DNA of 64,000 nucleotides from Porodaedalea pini (Eukaryota; Basidiomycota; Agaricomycetes; Hymenochaetales; Hymenochaetaceae): the NCBI GenBank assembly GCA_002794775.1, contig NBAY01000009.1, positions 1,040,535-1,104,534 on the forward strand, written 5' to 3'. The first letter of the stretch is position 1. Each line of letters opens with the position of its first letter. The notes under the pieces were generated by a model. The model saw only the letters and a program-made list of their open reading frames with translations. It was not told the DNA's origin and searched no databases. The position numbers and the translations under genes were made by a program. This document shows positions 1 to 11,619 of the stretch, in pieces.

Positions 1-1550
1 GCCGCAAGTCGCATCCCTCGTCAATGCATACGCCGCGAGCGATATTGCCGCCGGCATTCGCACTGAGATTGAGTCCCTTACGAACCGCAACCCTGATGAG
101 GAGCTTCCGGACGTCGCTGAGGAAGATCGTTTGTTACGGGGCCGACGAGGTGCTAGCTGGCTCACACAGTTCCGCATCCTGAGCGGACGAGCTTTCAAAA
201 ACCTTTATCGCGATCCAGCGCTGCTAACGGCGCATTACTTGTCTTCTATCGTCCTTGCCCGTGAGCTATTTTTGTTCCCTTCAGTTTGCTTGATGACTGA
301 GGACTCAATGGTCAGTAATTTGTGGTTACTTCTTCCGCGGTGTCAGGTGAGTATTCCTCTCTTTGTTTGGTGCTCGATACCACCGAAGAGCACCGTTAAC
401 ACCCCGCTTTGTCCCACAGGAACGACATTGGGGGCTTCCAGAACAGATTAGGTGCAGCTTGCATTGAGAACTCAATCTTCCCGTATGCTTACCATCGCTT
501 TTTTTTTCACCTCTAGGCGTATTCTTCTTTTCTTTGTCCCTCTTTGGGTTCTCGTGCCTATCTGTTATCGGTCTGTTCGCTAGCGAGCGGCTCCTATACA
601 TGCGTGAAAGGTGCGATCGTCGCCGTTATACCAAGTTTGTCCGTTCAGAACCTACAATTTTCACCCCTTTCGCAGAGCGAACGGCTACTATTCATCATTT
701 ACATACTTCGCGTCAAAGGCAAGCTCCGAGTCTCGCACGTCCTACGTCTGACTTACATAGATCGTACAGGTTCTTTTCGATATTGTGCCACTGCGGGTCG
801 TGCCGCCGCTAGTGTTCGGTGCAATTCTATACCGTCTTGTCGGTCTTGTACCAGAGGTCGCAACGTTTTGGAAGTTTTTGCTCGTCCTTGTACTATTCAA
901 TCTCGCGACTGCAAGCGCCGTTCTCCTCATCTCTGTTGCATTCGCGAACACCAGCGTGGCTAGCCTCGTGGGCACGCTTGTGATGCTTTTCAAGTTAGCA
1001 TATCTATTCTTTCCTCTATCACGAGGCCTGATATTAATTCTTACTCGCATGCTTCCAGCCTTCTTTTCGCCGGCCTGCTCATCAACCGCGAGTCGCTTGG
1101 ACGAGCATCATGGTTGACCACTATCTCTTTCTTCCACGCTGCGTTCGAGGCCCTGGCCGTCAACGAGCTTCGGTACCTCCAGCTGAGAGAGACCCGGGTA
1201 AGCATTTAAAGCCTCTCTTCTCGCTTCAAACTCTATTTTCTTCCTTGCTTCTCCTCCATCTTCTTTCCCCCTGACACTCTCCCGCTACTTCACTTACTTG
1301 GAATCACAGTATGGCGTGGAGATCGATGTGCCGGCCGCGACTATTTTGAACATCTTTGGACTCCGTGCGCAGGTACGTTTCCTCTTACGTGCACTAGCCC
1401 CTATCTTGTCTAGTTTGTTGATTCGAGTTTCTATCTTTCTACCCGCAGTCGTTCTGGTGGCCGAACATCGGCCTGCTTGGGATCTTCTTTGGTAGCTTCA
1501 CCGTGCTTACCTGGTTTGTCTTGCACTTCTACGTTCGCGAGCAGCGGTAG
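1..1550 (+). CDS. ABCG-type ABC transporter, 3' part (ADP1/ABCG2-like), cut by window edge
   Basis: Open from the first bases, with at least six short introns, and ends at the TAG at 1548-1550. Joined exons give the membrane domain of a half-size ABCG transporter: a cytosolic stretch with [14 protein letters not shown], then [17 protein letters not shown] leading into the first membrane helix, [28 protein letters not shown], a proline-rich helix [17 protein letters not shown], further helices, and a last one before the C-terminus YVREQR. The spacing of these blocks is that of the fungal Adp1/ABCG2 group. The nucleotide-binding domain (Walker A, signature, Walker B) would lie upstream of the window and is not seen. 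The substrate cannot be inferred. The family acts at the plasma or an internal membrane and drives export with ATP. Confidence 0.85.
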
Positions 1551-2264
1551 AACTTGTCGGGTCCTGGGATGGCATCGTTTTTACTATGAGCTCGAACTGC
1601 TTAGAGTGTATTGGAAGACGCGTACATGTTGATTAGTCTCTGATTTCATTCACTTTCGTTCACGATGCTGTATGTAAGATAGGCGGACTATAATATACGA
1701 TCTTACAATAACCACACATACAATCATTGCGATGAAGAATGTTTTAATTTATTTGCTGTTGGACGCAGTCTAAATAGAATATGGACGTCAACCACAGTAG
1801 TGCGTACGTACGGTACATGTATTACATGCAGCCGGGAACCGAAAGCGCGCAGAGCGCACACAATACAACAAAGGCGCACTGCAACACTATAAGAATCGAC
1901 AAAAAAATGTGGAGACAAGAAGAGCAAAGCACGGGGTACAGAGACGAATAAGAGTGATGACACGAGAGCAAGGTGAATGAGACATGGTCATGGACATGGA
2001 TATGACGAGGACAAGAAACGATGAGAAAGAGAGGAGAGGAAATGATGCTAAGAGACGAGTAGTGCTACAAAGGCGTGCAGTCTCAGATGTAGTGTAAAGC
2101 AGGACAAGAATATGAGGCTGGAGAACGGAGTCGAGGTGATATCTGATGAAGAAGGGGAATAATACGGACTGTATGGATATCAAGGGGGAGCGGAGGGATA
2201 AAGAAAGGTAGAATTTTCGGATTAAGGCTAGCGCCGTACTTGGCTAGTCTGTTCTGACACACAC
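1551..2264. other. Intergenic region between convergent 3' ends
   Basis: This gap lies between the transporter stop and the stop of the phosphatase gene on the other strand. It is A/T- and purine-rich and should hold both 3' untranslated regions. I see no RNA gene, clear repeat or coding stretch in it. Confidence 0.6.
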
Positions 2265-5200
2265 TCAATGCAAGTATTTTTCGTTCAGCCTGTGCACCTC
2301 GCGTGCCAGGTACGGCCAGTTAAGACTCCGCACGAGCTCCCGGCGGAGCTTATTGATGTCGCCCTTGGCACGTTCGCGCGCAAGCTCGACCTCCCACCCG
2401 CAGAGGTTGTACAGCAGGCGCATGTTCGGCTGGATGAGGACGTTGAGCCGTCGGGACCGTACGATGAGGTATGCATCGACGAGAGGGATCCCAAGGTGCT
2501 TCATGACGTAGGCAATCTGTATCGTAGAACTAGCGTCAGTACGCTTTGAAGGCGAGAGAGGATGAGAGAAACTTACAGTGACTGTCGCACTCCGCGAGAC
2601 GCCGACGCGGCAATGCACGAGTATTGTCCCTCCTTCCTCGCGAGCACGCTCCATCCACTCGCAGATGGGTGCCAGCTGATGCTGGAGACTATCAATGCCA
2701 TCATCACATACACCTTTTATGTCAAGGACTTTAATGCGTCCCTCGCGTTCCTCCATCCACAAAGAGCCATGTCCACCCGGTCCTCGTCCTGCGACAAGAT
2801 GGTATCCGCTCGACGAACAATCGCTCGCAATGTTCGATGGTGGAACAAGAGCGCATTCCCCAACCGAAACGACATGCGTGATACCCAAAGCATGTAACAT
2901 GTACGCATTCTGAGCATGAGCTCTGATAATCCAGCAAATCGTCAGTAAACTCCTGCAAAACGCGACCAAAAGAATGAAAACATACAAGTTGCCGAGGTAC
3001 AAAAAGGGAAGGACACGACTGGGAAAGCTGCCATCGAACCGCGGGTCATTGAACCACGTCTGGTGGTCGACATGGGGCGGCAGGAAAGGGCTCGTCTGCG
3101 CACGTGGCCGCCTCGGAAAGGGCGACGAGAACTCGCCGTGTCCCTGGCTCGCGATAACAATGGGTGGCGCGGACGATGCCGTCTCGTGCACCGCCGACGT
3201 CGGATAGCTGATCGAATTACTCGGCGAGCGAGCGTACGGGTGTGACGCGCCCGTTTCGCGTGCAGGGCTCTGTGACGTCCCATTCCAGGTGCGAGTCCAA
3301 TCGTGCCGTTCGCCACGACTTGGACTCGGGGACGCCGCAGCGCTTCGAGGTGAGTGGAAGGAGGGCGACGCAGCCAGGCTCGCGCGCTCCTTTCGCAGCT
3401 GCGCCTCAACGCGCTTGAGAACGCCAATGTCAGATTGGTACACGAAGAACGAGCGTCCTTTGTTGACCTGTCAAAGCGGGAAGAAAAGGTCAGTATCAAC
3501 CAGTTCATGAGAGAATGAGCTCATCCAAGAAGGGAAACGGAGATCGACGCAAGGAGTACGCAGTACACTGAACAAGGAAGTTTTCACACTGCAAATGTAC
3601 AAAAACGACTCACCTGAAGCTCCAGATACGCCTCCGGCAGGTCCAAGCCGCGCACCTTCATCAACAAGAACAGCGCAAGAACACTGCTCTCAGTGTAACC
3701 ATCCATACTATAGATTAGCACGCGCTTCGGCCGCGTCGAGGGCAGGTTCTGACGCGGCGACACCAGGGCAGAAAGGAAATTGAGGAACGGCATCAGATGC
3801 CAAAACGTGTACGCGAAGCATGCCGGCGAGGCGGGGAACGTCATATGTACAACGGCAGAGGCGGAGGGCGGAGGTCGCGGCGTACAAAAAGATGAGGGCG
3901 CGTCCTCTCCCGTACGGCCATGTCTCCGTGCGGCCCAGAGCGTGTCGAGCGTGGCCAAATGCGTCTCCGCAGCGCGGATCTGGTCGATCGTGGGCATCGG
4001 CGCGGGGTCGCGGCAGTCAATACAGACGTCGTAGCCCATTGGATTACCCGAGCTGTCGAATGGGTCATCGACCTTCTTTTGCTGTCCTGTCGAATTCGAT
4101 CCCGCGTCCAAGTCTTTGTCTTCCTTATCCCTGCCTTCCTCAGACTCGCCTTTCTCCAGCTGCCGCCTGGCCCGTGCCAGGTCCGTTTCGTTGTACACAC
4201 GAGAGAGCCACGGCGGGACGCAGTCCTTCACGTTGCCCAGGTACACGCAGTCATCGATTATCTCCGTCGCCTTCGTCAGCTCGCGCATCTCGTCACGTTC
4301 ACGCTGCGCAAAGTCTATCGCCGGTAGAATCGTAGACTCCGGCGGGTGCTCCGCAGTAAAGGGGTTCGAGGTCCCGTCAGATTTCGTCGGCGCGATAGCG
4401 TCGCGCGCAACCTCGTCCTTTCGCATTGTAGCGCATGGACGTGAAGTGGGAAATTCGTCATCAACCCGAGCTTCATCGTTCGGATCAGGAAGACGGTTGA
4501 CTAGCCACGGTGCCTTTCGGGCAAGAACGTGAAGCGGGTCGGTGAGAACGAAGACATTGTACGCAACAAGATATGCACGCGGGCGTCCACTGGTGCTGTT
4601 GCCCGGTGACCCCATTGCATGCGTATGCGGTCCACAATCCTCAACTTCCATCGCGTCCTCGCTCTTAGCAAATCCGGGGCTCACAACCTTAACAGTGTCT
4701 TTCTCCTCGACAGGGGTTGCATGCCCAAATTGACCATGACGAATCCACACAACCTCCACTCCAGCCTCCTCATACCTCCTCTTCCGCTCCGCTGCCTTGC
4801 ACTCGATTGCATACTTGAACTTTTCAGCAAGCGCAAATGCCGCGCGAGTCGCCGCTGGAGTCGCGCTCACACTGTAGACGACAATGTCGGAGAGCGTGGC
4901 ATATATTGGCTAGAAATTGGACAGGCACGATAGTAAGCATGTATTTGAAGGTAACTGCCGAGAACAGCGGAATAAACAGAAGTGCATATATGCGCATTTA
5001 TGCACCAAAAATCCAAGCCTTTCGTCCCTCTCCACGATAGCATTCAATCATTCGAGAGATCTGCCTTCGTGAACGAATACTGCAAGGGGAACACGCCACA
5101 TTAACTGATAAAGCACACTCACCACCTGGATGCCAAAATTCCGCAAGCTTATTCCGTCTGGCACTTGCGGAGGCACGAACATACATTCGCCGCTTTTAGG

Positions 5201-7351
5201 GTCCGTTGTTAAGAGGTCGTTCGCGCGGAAGGAAGACGCAATAGTAAGACGCTTTAAATCATCTTCCGTCAGTACAGTGTCTGATCTCTTGTCTTCGCGC
5301 ACATCAGGAAGTACGGAGGTCGAAGTAGAAGAAGCATCTGTGGAGGCCTTGAGTGACGAGAAGGTTGCCGTACTCGTATCACTCGACGTATGGAGAGGCT
5401 TAGCAGGTGAGGATGCACTGATAGAACCCATCTCAGAGTCTAAAGTTGGAATACAATCATCAATCGCGACGTCCGTTGCAGGACTCGTGCAAGGCGTTGT
5501 CAAGACTGTTGAGTCCGTATCCACAGGGGAGTATGCAGAAGGGGAGGCGGAGTCGGCATCAGTATCGAGTTCTTTCAGCTGGCCAACACTGGATGCGGTG
5601 GTCGAGAAGCTCGCACTCGCGCTAAAGCCGTAGTGCGAGTGGGCGGAATCGCTAGCGGACGTTGATACGGACGAGGTGGACTCGGAAGTAGTGACAGAAG
5701 ATGTGGATAGGCGACGGTCGTACGATTCGGGACCTGACTCTTCAGAAACGTCGTGGGGTTCTAGAGATGCAGGTGAAGACTCGGAGGTAGGGAACCTTAT
5801 CGTGTGTCCGGGGTGCGCACCATGAGCATGCATACTCGTGTGATGTGAAGGGGATGGGGAGGTGAAGTACGACGAGTGGTTGTGACCCGTATGAATGGCG
5901 ATCGGCGCAGTTGCAGACGGTTTGCGGAGCGTCTGGGGATGCATGTGTGCGCCCTCCGACGACGCGTCGAGCTGGGACTCAGCCGCATGCGTATCATCAT
6001 CAGCAGTCACGACATCTACCTGTACGCCTCCGTCGTCGACCTGCATCAGCTCGCCATGCTCATCTACCTCGTCCTCGTCCTCGCTCTCACCCTGGTCATA
6101 CTCGTCGTCGGACTCAAAATCAAGGTCCTCGTCGGAGTCCAGTACGTCTCTCTCCCGCGCACGGCCGTTCAGCTGGTGTTCGTCCTCGTCGCACGCGACC
6201 CACATGAGACCGCGATACTCGGGCACCTTCACCACGGTCGGAGCATGTATGCGCGGCGCATACGAGCACAGTCCGTCCCGCCCGCCTGCGCCCTCGTCGC
6301 GACGCGTTCCGAGGTCGAGGCCGCTCGAGGCAGCGAAGAATGAGTTCTGCTGGTAGTTATCGCCTTCAAGGCCATGGAGGAAAGGAAAGAGGACGGAGTC
6401 TGGGACGTCGCTGGTGAGATGGGCGAGGTGGAGGTCGGCGAAGGCGTCGGCATCTATGGCACGTATAGGCTGATGAGGGTGTGGACGGGGGAGCAGGACG
6501 GGAAGGCGGTGGACGTTCGGAGTGGGAATCTGCACGCTTGCGGAGGCATTGTCGGCGTCGGTCATGTCAAAGTCGTCGTGCGTATCGTCGTTGTCGTCGG
6601 CGCTGTCGTGAGTGTTCAGCGGAAGCAAGGGTAATGCGAAGGGAGGGCGTTCAGCGGCGGTCAGTAGATACTGTATGAGATCCGTGGGACGTACCTTCCA
6701 GAAATGGACAGATCTTAAGAACTGTGAGAAGCGTCGACTTCTTTCGAAAGACCCCAAGGACCCTGTTCTAGATTGGGCGGCGCTGCAACAACATACATAG
6801 TATTCTGTGCGACGGCTCACATCCATTTCAGTCCTCATCCTCTCCTTGTCTCTTCCTTCCTCCATTTCCCTTATTTTTGATGACAACAGGGTGCGCGTTG
6901 TTGTCCTCGGCGGCGACGAACTCGGGACGGAGCCGTCGCCCGATTTGATCTACCCACCAAAGGGACCATCACCGGGGGCGCTGCGATAACAGGAAACGGG
7001 AAGGTGATCGGAATCTGCAGTTGCAGCGCATACAATCAGTGTGGGTCGGCGACGCTCAGTAACAACGCAGCTATCACAGACGCGAGATAAGGCGCGTGTA
7101 AGTAAGATGTGCTACGTACGGCGGCCTCTCTGTCCCTCGACCAACGTCCAAGTGAGCTCCTTCTCTCCGCGCTCCCACACTCGCCCGTTGTATGCAGCCC
7201 CTTTGTCTGTTCTTGGCTTCTGCGCCCTCAATCCCCACCATAGATCCCGAACGAAAGCCCGAGTGAGTCCGTCCCTCCGTCCCTCGCTCGCATATATCCT
7301 AACCTGCAGATAAGTCGCATCCGCAGAAACCGGCACCTTCGCCCTATTCAC
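2265..7351 (-). CDS. Pps1-like dual-specificity protein phosphatase
   Basis: A multi-exon gene read right to left. The catalytic domain lies near the C-terminus (about 3000-2270): LPFLYLGNLY, then VHCRVGVSRSATV, which holds the HCxxGxxRS loop with the catalytic cysteine and arginine intact, then an intron, then YLIVRSRRLNVLIQPNMRLL and the end NEKYLH. Upstream exons (4870-3590) hold YVFVLTD-type segments, ATEIIDDCVYLGNVKD and VLIYSMDGYTESSVLALFLL, matching the Pps1 layout in which a degenerate phosphatase-like region precedes the active one. The large 5' exon (about 6715-5110) has a long acidic, serine-rich insertion. The proposed start at 7351 (MNRAKVPVSADATYLQ, then a donor) and small exons near 7140 and 6960-6850 are inferred from splice sites and are the least certain part. 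Pps1-type enzymes dephosphorylate Tyr and Ser/Thr and act around S phase in yeast. Confidence 0.75.
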
Positions 7352-7540
7352 GGACCACCTCTCCTCTTCTCCTGAATGTCTCTTCGCCCCAGTTGAGGAT
7401 CGCGGGTCTAGAACGCCCTTCGTGCCTGCACCCGGCTAGCACAGCATGAGGCATCCTCCTTCACCCCACGCCCACTCAATGCCAGCTCCGGCCCATTCAC
7501 TCTCCAGGTCATCTGCCCGCGCATCCAATACACTCGCCAT

Positions 7541-8603
7541 CATGCCTGATATCATTGCGAACCTGGGCGTCGTCGGCTTGTCGCTTGTAAGGACCTGTTA
7601 TACGATCACGAGCACCTCTATCCGGCTAGCGAGTCCGCTCGTCGAAAATGTGATGTACATCGGTAAGTACTTAGCTTTGACGGGATCATGCAGGCTAGTT
7701 GTGAACTCTAAGCCGTGAAGGTTACACAGTAGGCGAGAATTCGAATGGCGAATCCGGATGCCGACAGCATCGCGTCAGCCCGCCCCCTTCCATTGGCTCT
7801 GTCCTTAGCTTTACCTTCAGAACCGCTCGAACCTCTTCATTTCCATTTTCCGTTTCATACCCACTCACAGCACATTCTCATACAGGACTCAGATCCAGAT
7901 TGGCTTTTGTCTAAGCACACAACTTGAAAGCCTAAAAGGCGTGTTGTGCTCCAAGAATCGCAACTTATCACGACGCCAGCCAGTCAGTGTACTGCAATAC
8001 AGTCACGAGACGCAATCACGCGAGAGTCGCTCCTCCATTATTCGAATCTCGCGTCGACGCAACGCAACGCAACCTGCGCCCGGCTCCCCTTCTCGATCGT
8101 TTCTGAATCTCCATCGTAACTCTAGATCTCTCCCGTCTCGCTCTTCCTCTTCCTATCACTCTCACTCTCACGACACCCCGCACCTGCCTCGTCTCGCCCA
8201 CTCTGATGCTTCCGAGTCCGATCGCGAGCGTCGCCCTCAAGTCTTGATCACACGCAAAACGTCTATGATCCGCCGCCGATCGCAACCGTCCATCCCGGGC
8301 CACTGCCGTCCCGTCACCTCCCCTGTCTCCTGATCCTCGCAACGCCCACGCCACCCAAATAAATTCCAAATTTAAGAATCTGAAAAAAAGCTTCCGCGCA
8401 TTCCGTGTAAGAACATGGCGCGCGTACATGAATTATGCGCAGCAGCCCTGCAGTTCGGCGAATCTGACTTTTACAGTACGCTCGTTTGGCCTGAAAGAAG
8501 GACCCGCTTGATCGCGATCATACCGCCGTTCTCCCAGGTGCTCGGGACCCTGGGGCTCGGGATCCTCCTTGGCGGGACTTCTGTATTCCTATATTCTGTA
8601 TGA
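7541..8603 (+). CDS. Hypothetical small membrane protein with Ser/Arg-rich middle
   Basis: I do not recognise this protein. Exon 1 starts at ATG 7541 (MPDIIANLGVVGLSLV) and ends at a strong donor, gtaagt. An open stretch at about 7880-8333 is rich in Ser, Arg and His. A last pair of exons is convincing: NSKFKNLKKSFRAFR ends at a gtaaga donor near 8410, a 47-base intron ends in ctgcag, and the frame continues without a break as FGESDFYSTLVWPERRTR followed by a hydrophobic segment (GTLGLGILLGGTSVFLYSV) and a stop at 8603. So both ends look membrane-associated. The link between the Ser/Arg-rich exon and the last exons needs either an intron I could not place or a one-base frameshift near 8320. 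The 3' half and downstream flank recur in decayed form at 11.6-12.6 kb. Confidence 0.42.
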
Positions 8604-11510
8604 AGATCGCAGTACTACTACTATAGCATATACATAATATAATGGAAGAAATGATATGGAATGAAATTGGCTTAAGCTTCTCTGCTCCCGTGGACCGTGG
8701 GTGGCGACAAAACATGCGGTATTCTCCCGCGTTGGAGTAGCCCTTGCTAAGCTTAAGTTACTACGTCTATGTTTTGATCGATATCATATGCACACTGAGA
8801 CATCGCGCGTCTTCTCAGGCTGCGGTTCCTCGTTCTTTTGTCTTTGTTCTTGTTCTCGTTCTCATGCGTTTTCCGGTTCGGCGTTCTTCGAATGTTCTAC
8901 GTCGTTTCTCCCGTTTTCATTTCCATCATCTCGTACCACATCCCGCATCCCCTTTCCGAGTCACTAGCGCTGCGCTCTAATTATGTGTAATTACAATCAT
9001 AAAGAAGCAACCTGTACAAATATATACTCAGGCTGTACCGCACGTTCGTCCGAGTCCCAGCCCACGGACGAAACTTCTCGGACTAATATTGCTGTGAGGT
9101 ACAGTACAGGTACTAGTACCCGTATCTGAAAATAACGCAGGAAGCGGCACTGGCAAAAAATGGGTTCAGTTTACAGCCACCGTTGGCATCTTTCCTTCTG
9201 AGCACGGAGCACGCGTACGGACGATCGCGGGCGCAGCGCCGCAGCGCCTCTTCATCTGGGCATGCGACTCGGAGTCCTCGAGCTGTTGGGCTGTTGGGCT
9301 CTAACTACTTGTCTACGCCGGGCGAACGTCTCCAGTGAGTGTGTACATGTACGTTTCCGAGCCGATCCCAACCTAACCCGTGCGTATAGTCATTCATACC
9401 TGACGTCCATACCTATCAGGCTATACACATGTGCACAGAGACTCGTGTTAAAGAACATACAATAGAACGATGAGCGGGTACTAATAGCCGCGAAGTATTT
9501 TGGCGTCCCCTGCCCGCGCCTGTTTTACACGTCCAAGTCCCCGGTACTCAGTCCGAGTCTGAGAACGGCGGGTTCTCGGTAAATACGGACTCGAAGAAGT
9601 CAGAACCGCACTCCTCCGAGTCAGACCTCAGACTCAGGGTCGGTACTCCATACTTCAGGCGGGATGGGAGTAAGTTGCATAGGAATCTGGATCTCGCTAC
9701 ACTCTTTTCGAATCACAAGACGGTATATCTTGTTGAGACCTCGGAACTTCGTAAAACGCTGCCCGCGGTCGATTGAGCTGCCGAGCTGAGAGCGGCAGAA
9801 ACGTGCTTCAAATGGACGAGCAATCTGGGCACGCGAAGCCTAGAGCGACTTCGGAGCCGGAGACCTACCTACAGCGCTGTCGAGTGCCGCACGACAAGCC
9901 ACTCATCCACGGCATTCGGGCACGCAGTGAACGCCTCCGAGTCCGAGTCGAGGCACGCAGGAGCACCTCTGCGAGCTGACTCGGAGTCAATTCCAGCGCC
10001 TACACTCTAGATCGTATCCGATATCCATACTAACAAGCAACAGACTATATAAATTGGCGATAGGAGGTCACCTAAACCACTCATGATCAAGGGACATCGG
10101 ACAAACAAGCAGCCGCGAAGCACGTTTGACGTCCTTTGCCAGCGCAGCGTCCCCGGTACGCAGCCTGAAAGCAGCACTAGTTCTCCGTAAATGCGAGGAG
10201 AAGCCAGAACGCACTTCCCCGAGTCAGGCCCAGACTCAATGCTCAATTCAGTCAGGCTGGGAGTAGGAATAGGATTCTGGAGTCATCGTTAACGGAAGGA
10301 TTCTTTGGCTTTTGTATTCGGATTCAAGATATCGCGACGACTCCATAAACGCTGCCCACTCAGGCCCAAACAAAGCACATGGTCAGATTTTTTACTTTCA
10401 AAATCAAATGTAGTTTGGGCTCGCGAAGTGACCATTTACGGACTAGAGCACGAAGACCCGTCCGCCATTTGCAAATATTCCGGTGGACCTACATGTTGTG
10501 ATATGTTTAGAGATCATCAGCAGCCATTTAGGCTTCGGACGTTGGAGCATCCACGGGGCCCGATCTTTGATTGTTGCGACGACGACGCTGACATTGGACG
10601 GTGGACAGTGGACGGCGTCCGTGATGCGTGATTCGATAGGCATCCTCCGAAAGCTTGAGTTCTCGGGCCAATATTAATGGCGTTCCCAAATCACGCGGCG
10701 GACCAATGCCACTCCTCGAATCTACCTGTCTGAAGTTAGAGTGAACAAATATGTGGTCACGTTGGACATGCGTCCACGATCGATCATCCTGTTGAGTGAG
10801 TCACGCCCGCTGCAGTCGGTGCAGCTTTCAAAGAATATGTGACCCGCCACTACGCCACAGATTACTCGTCCCGCATCGCCTCTTGTTGTGGTGTACAAAC
10901 GGTTAACCAATCCGACGTCACCAGCAACTGAAGTCGGCTTCAAATGTCTCAGATCCAAGATACGGTACATCCCAAGCCTCAGAGCACAGCGGGTCGCAAA
11001 CACATGACATTCCTGTCTCATCTTGCCCTGTCATCGTCAACCTTGTCTGAGATGCAATGTCATTCGCCTCTCAGAAGGCAGATTCAGAACCGTTGCGTAT
11101 CCCGAGACATGGCCGGGTCCCGCAGCAGCAGCAGGCGCAGCCAATTGCGACGCAGGATTAAAACTACTCGGGACCGCAGGCCGTAACCTAGTTCGTCTAC
11201 CCTCGAATCTTGTTATCGAGACAGAACCCGGAGATAGCATTTTTGAATGAGATGAGGAAGGAACATCGACGGCCCCTTTTGAAGCGCCTCAAAGAGCAAG
11301 AAGGATATTGCGTCACGATCATCAGCAGAGAACGCAACAAGATTGGCAGTTGTAGAATAGTACCGGAAGAAGAAGCACATCGTAGGTTTAGAATCCTTCG
11401 TTGATATGAACATGACAGAACGAATGGCGAGACGACGGACTTGTGCGGCTCCGTACTACACGTGATGCAGGCGCGTCGCGCTCCTCGTAATCATGTGATG
11501 CAGTGACTCA
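8090..11510. repeat. Decayed tandem duplication, copy 1 (with insertion)
   Basis: Segments of this block recur in the same order and orientation in 11620-13770. Clear matching pairs are 8090-8130/11625-11660, 8380-8475/11905-11990, 8670-8745/12195-12270, 8810-9015/12300-12525, 10700-10745/12935-12985, 11100-11230/13450-13545 and 11450-11510/13715-13765. The offset is about 3.5 kb on the left and about 2.25 kb on the right, so copy 1 carries about 1.25 kb extra between roughly 9030 and 10700. No long open frame runs through it beyond the 3' end of the gene at 7541-8603. It looks like non-coding sequence duplicated once and then left to diverge by substitutions and indels. Confidence 0.75.
9475..10300. 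repeat. Internal direct duplication inside copy 1's extra segment
   Basis: The stretch 9475-9735 (landmarks: agccgcgaagtattttggcg, then a ggtactcagtccgagtctga-like block, then gtcagaaccgcactcctccg, ending gggagtaagttgcataggaa) is repeated at about 10105-10290 as cagccgcgaagcacgtttga, a similar middle, gccagaacgcacttccccga and gggagtaggaataggattct. The order is kept and divergence is high. The pair sits in the part of copy 1 that copy 2 lacks, so it arose separately or was lost from copy 2. Confidence 0.7.
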
Positions 11511-11619
11511 CGTAACATACTCTCAAGGCTTTCATTAGGCTTCGAAACCCCTCCCTGCTCGCAAGGCTACTCTGGAAACGGCAGTCACCTTTCTTAGCAT
11601 CTCGCCTCAACTCGACATG

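Noticed and set aside
5876..6356. Long plus-strand frames of 153-155 codons
   Set aside because: They lie opposite the acidic, Ser-rich exon of the phosphatase gene. Their Arg/Ser-rich make-up is what the complement of Asp/Glu/Ser codons gives.
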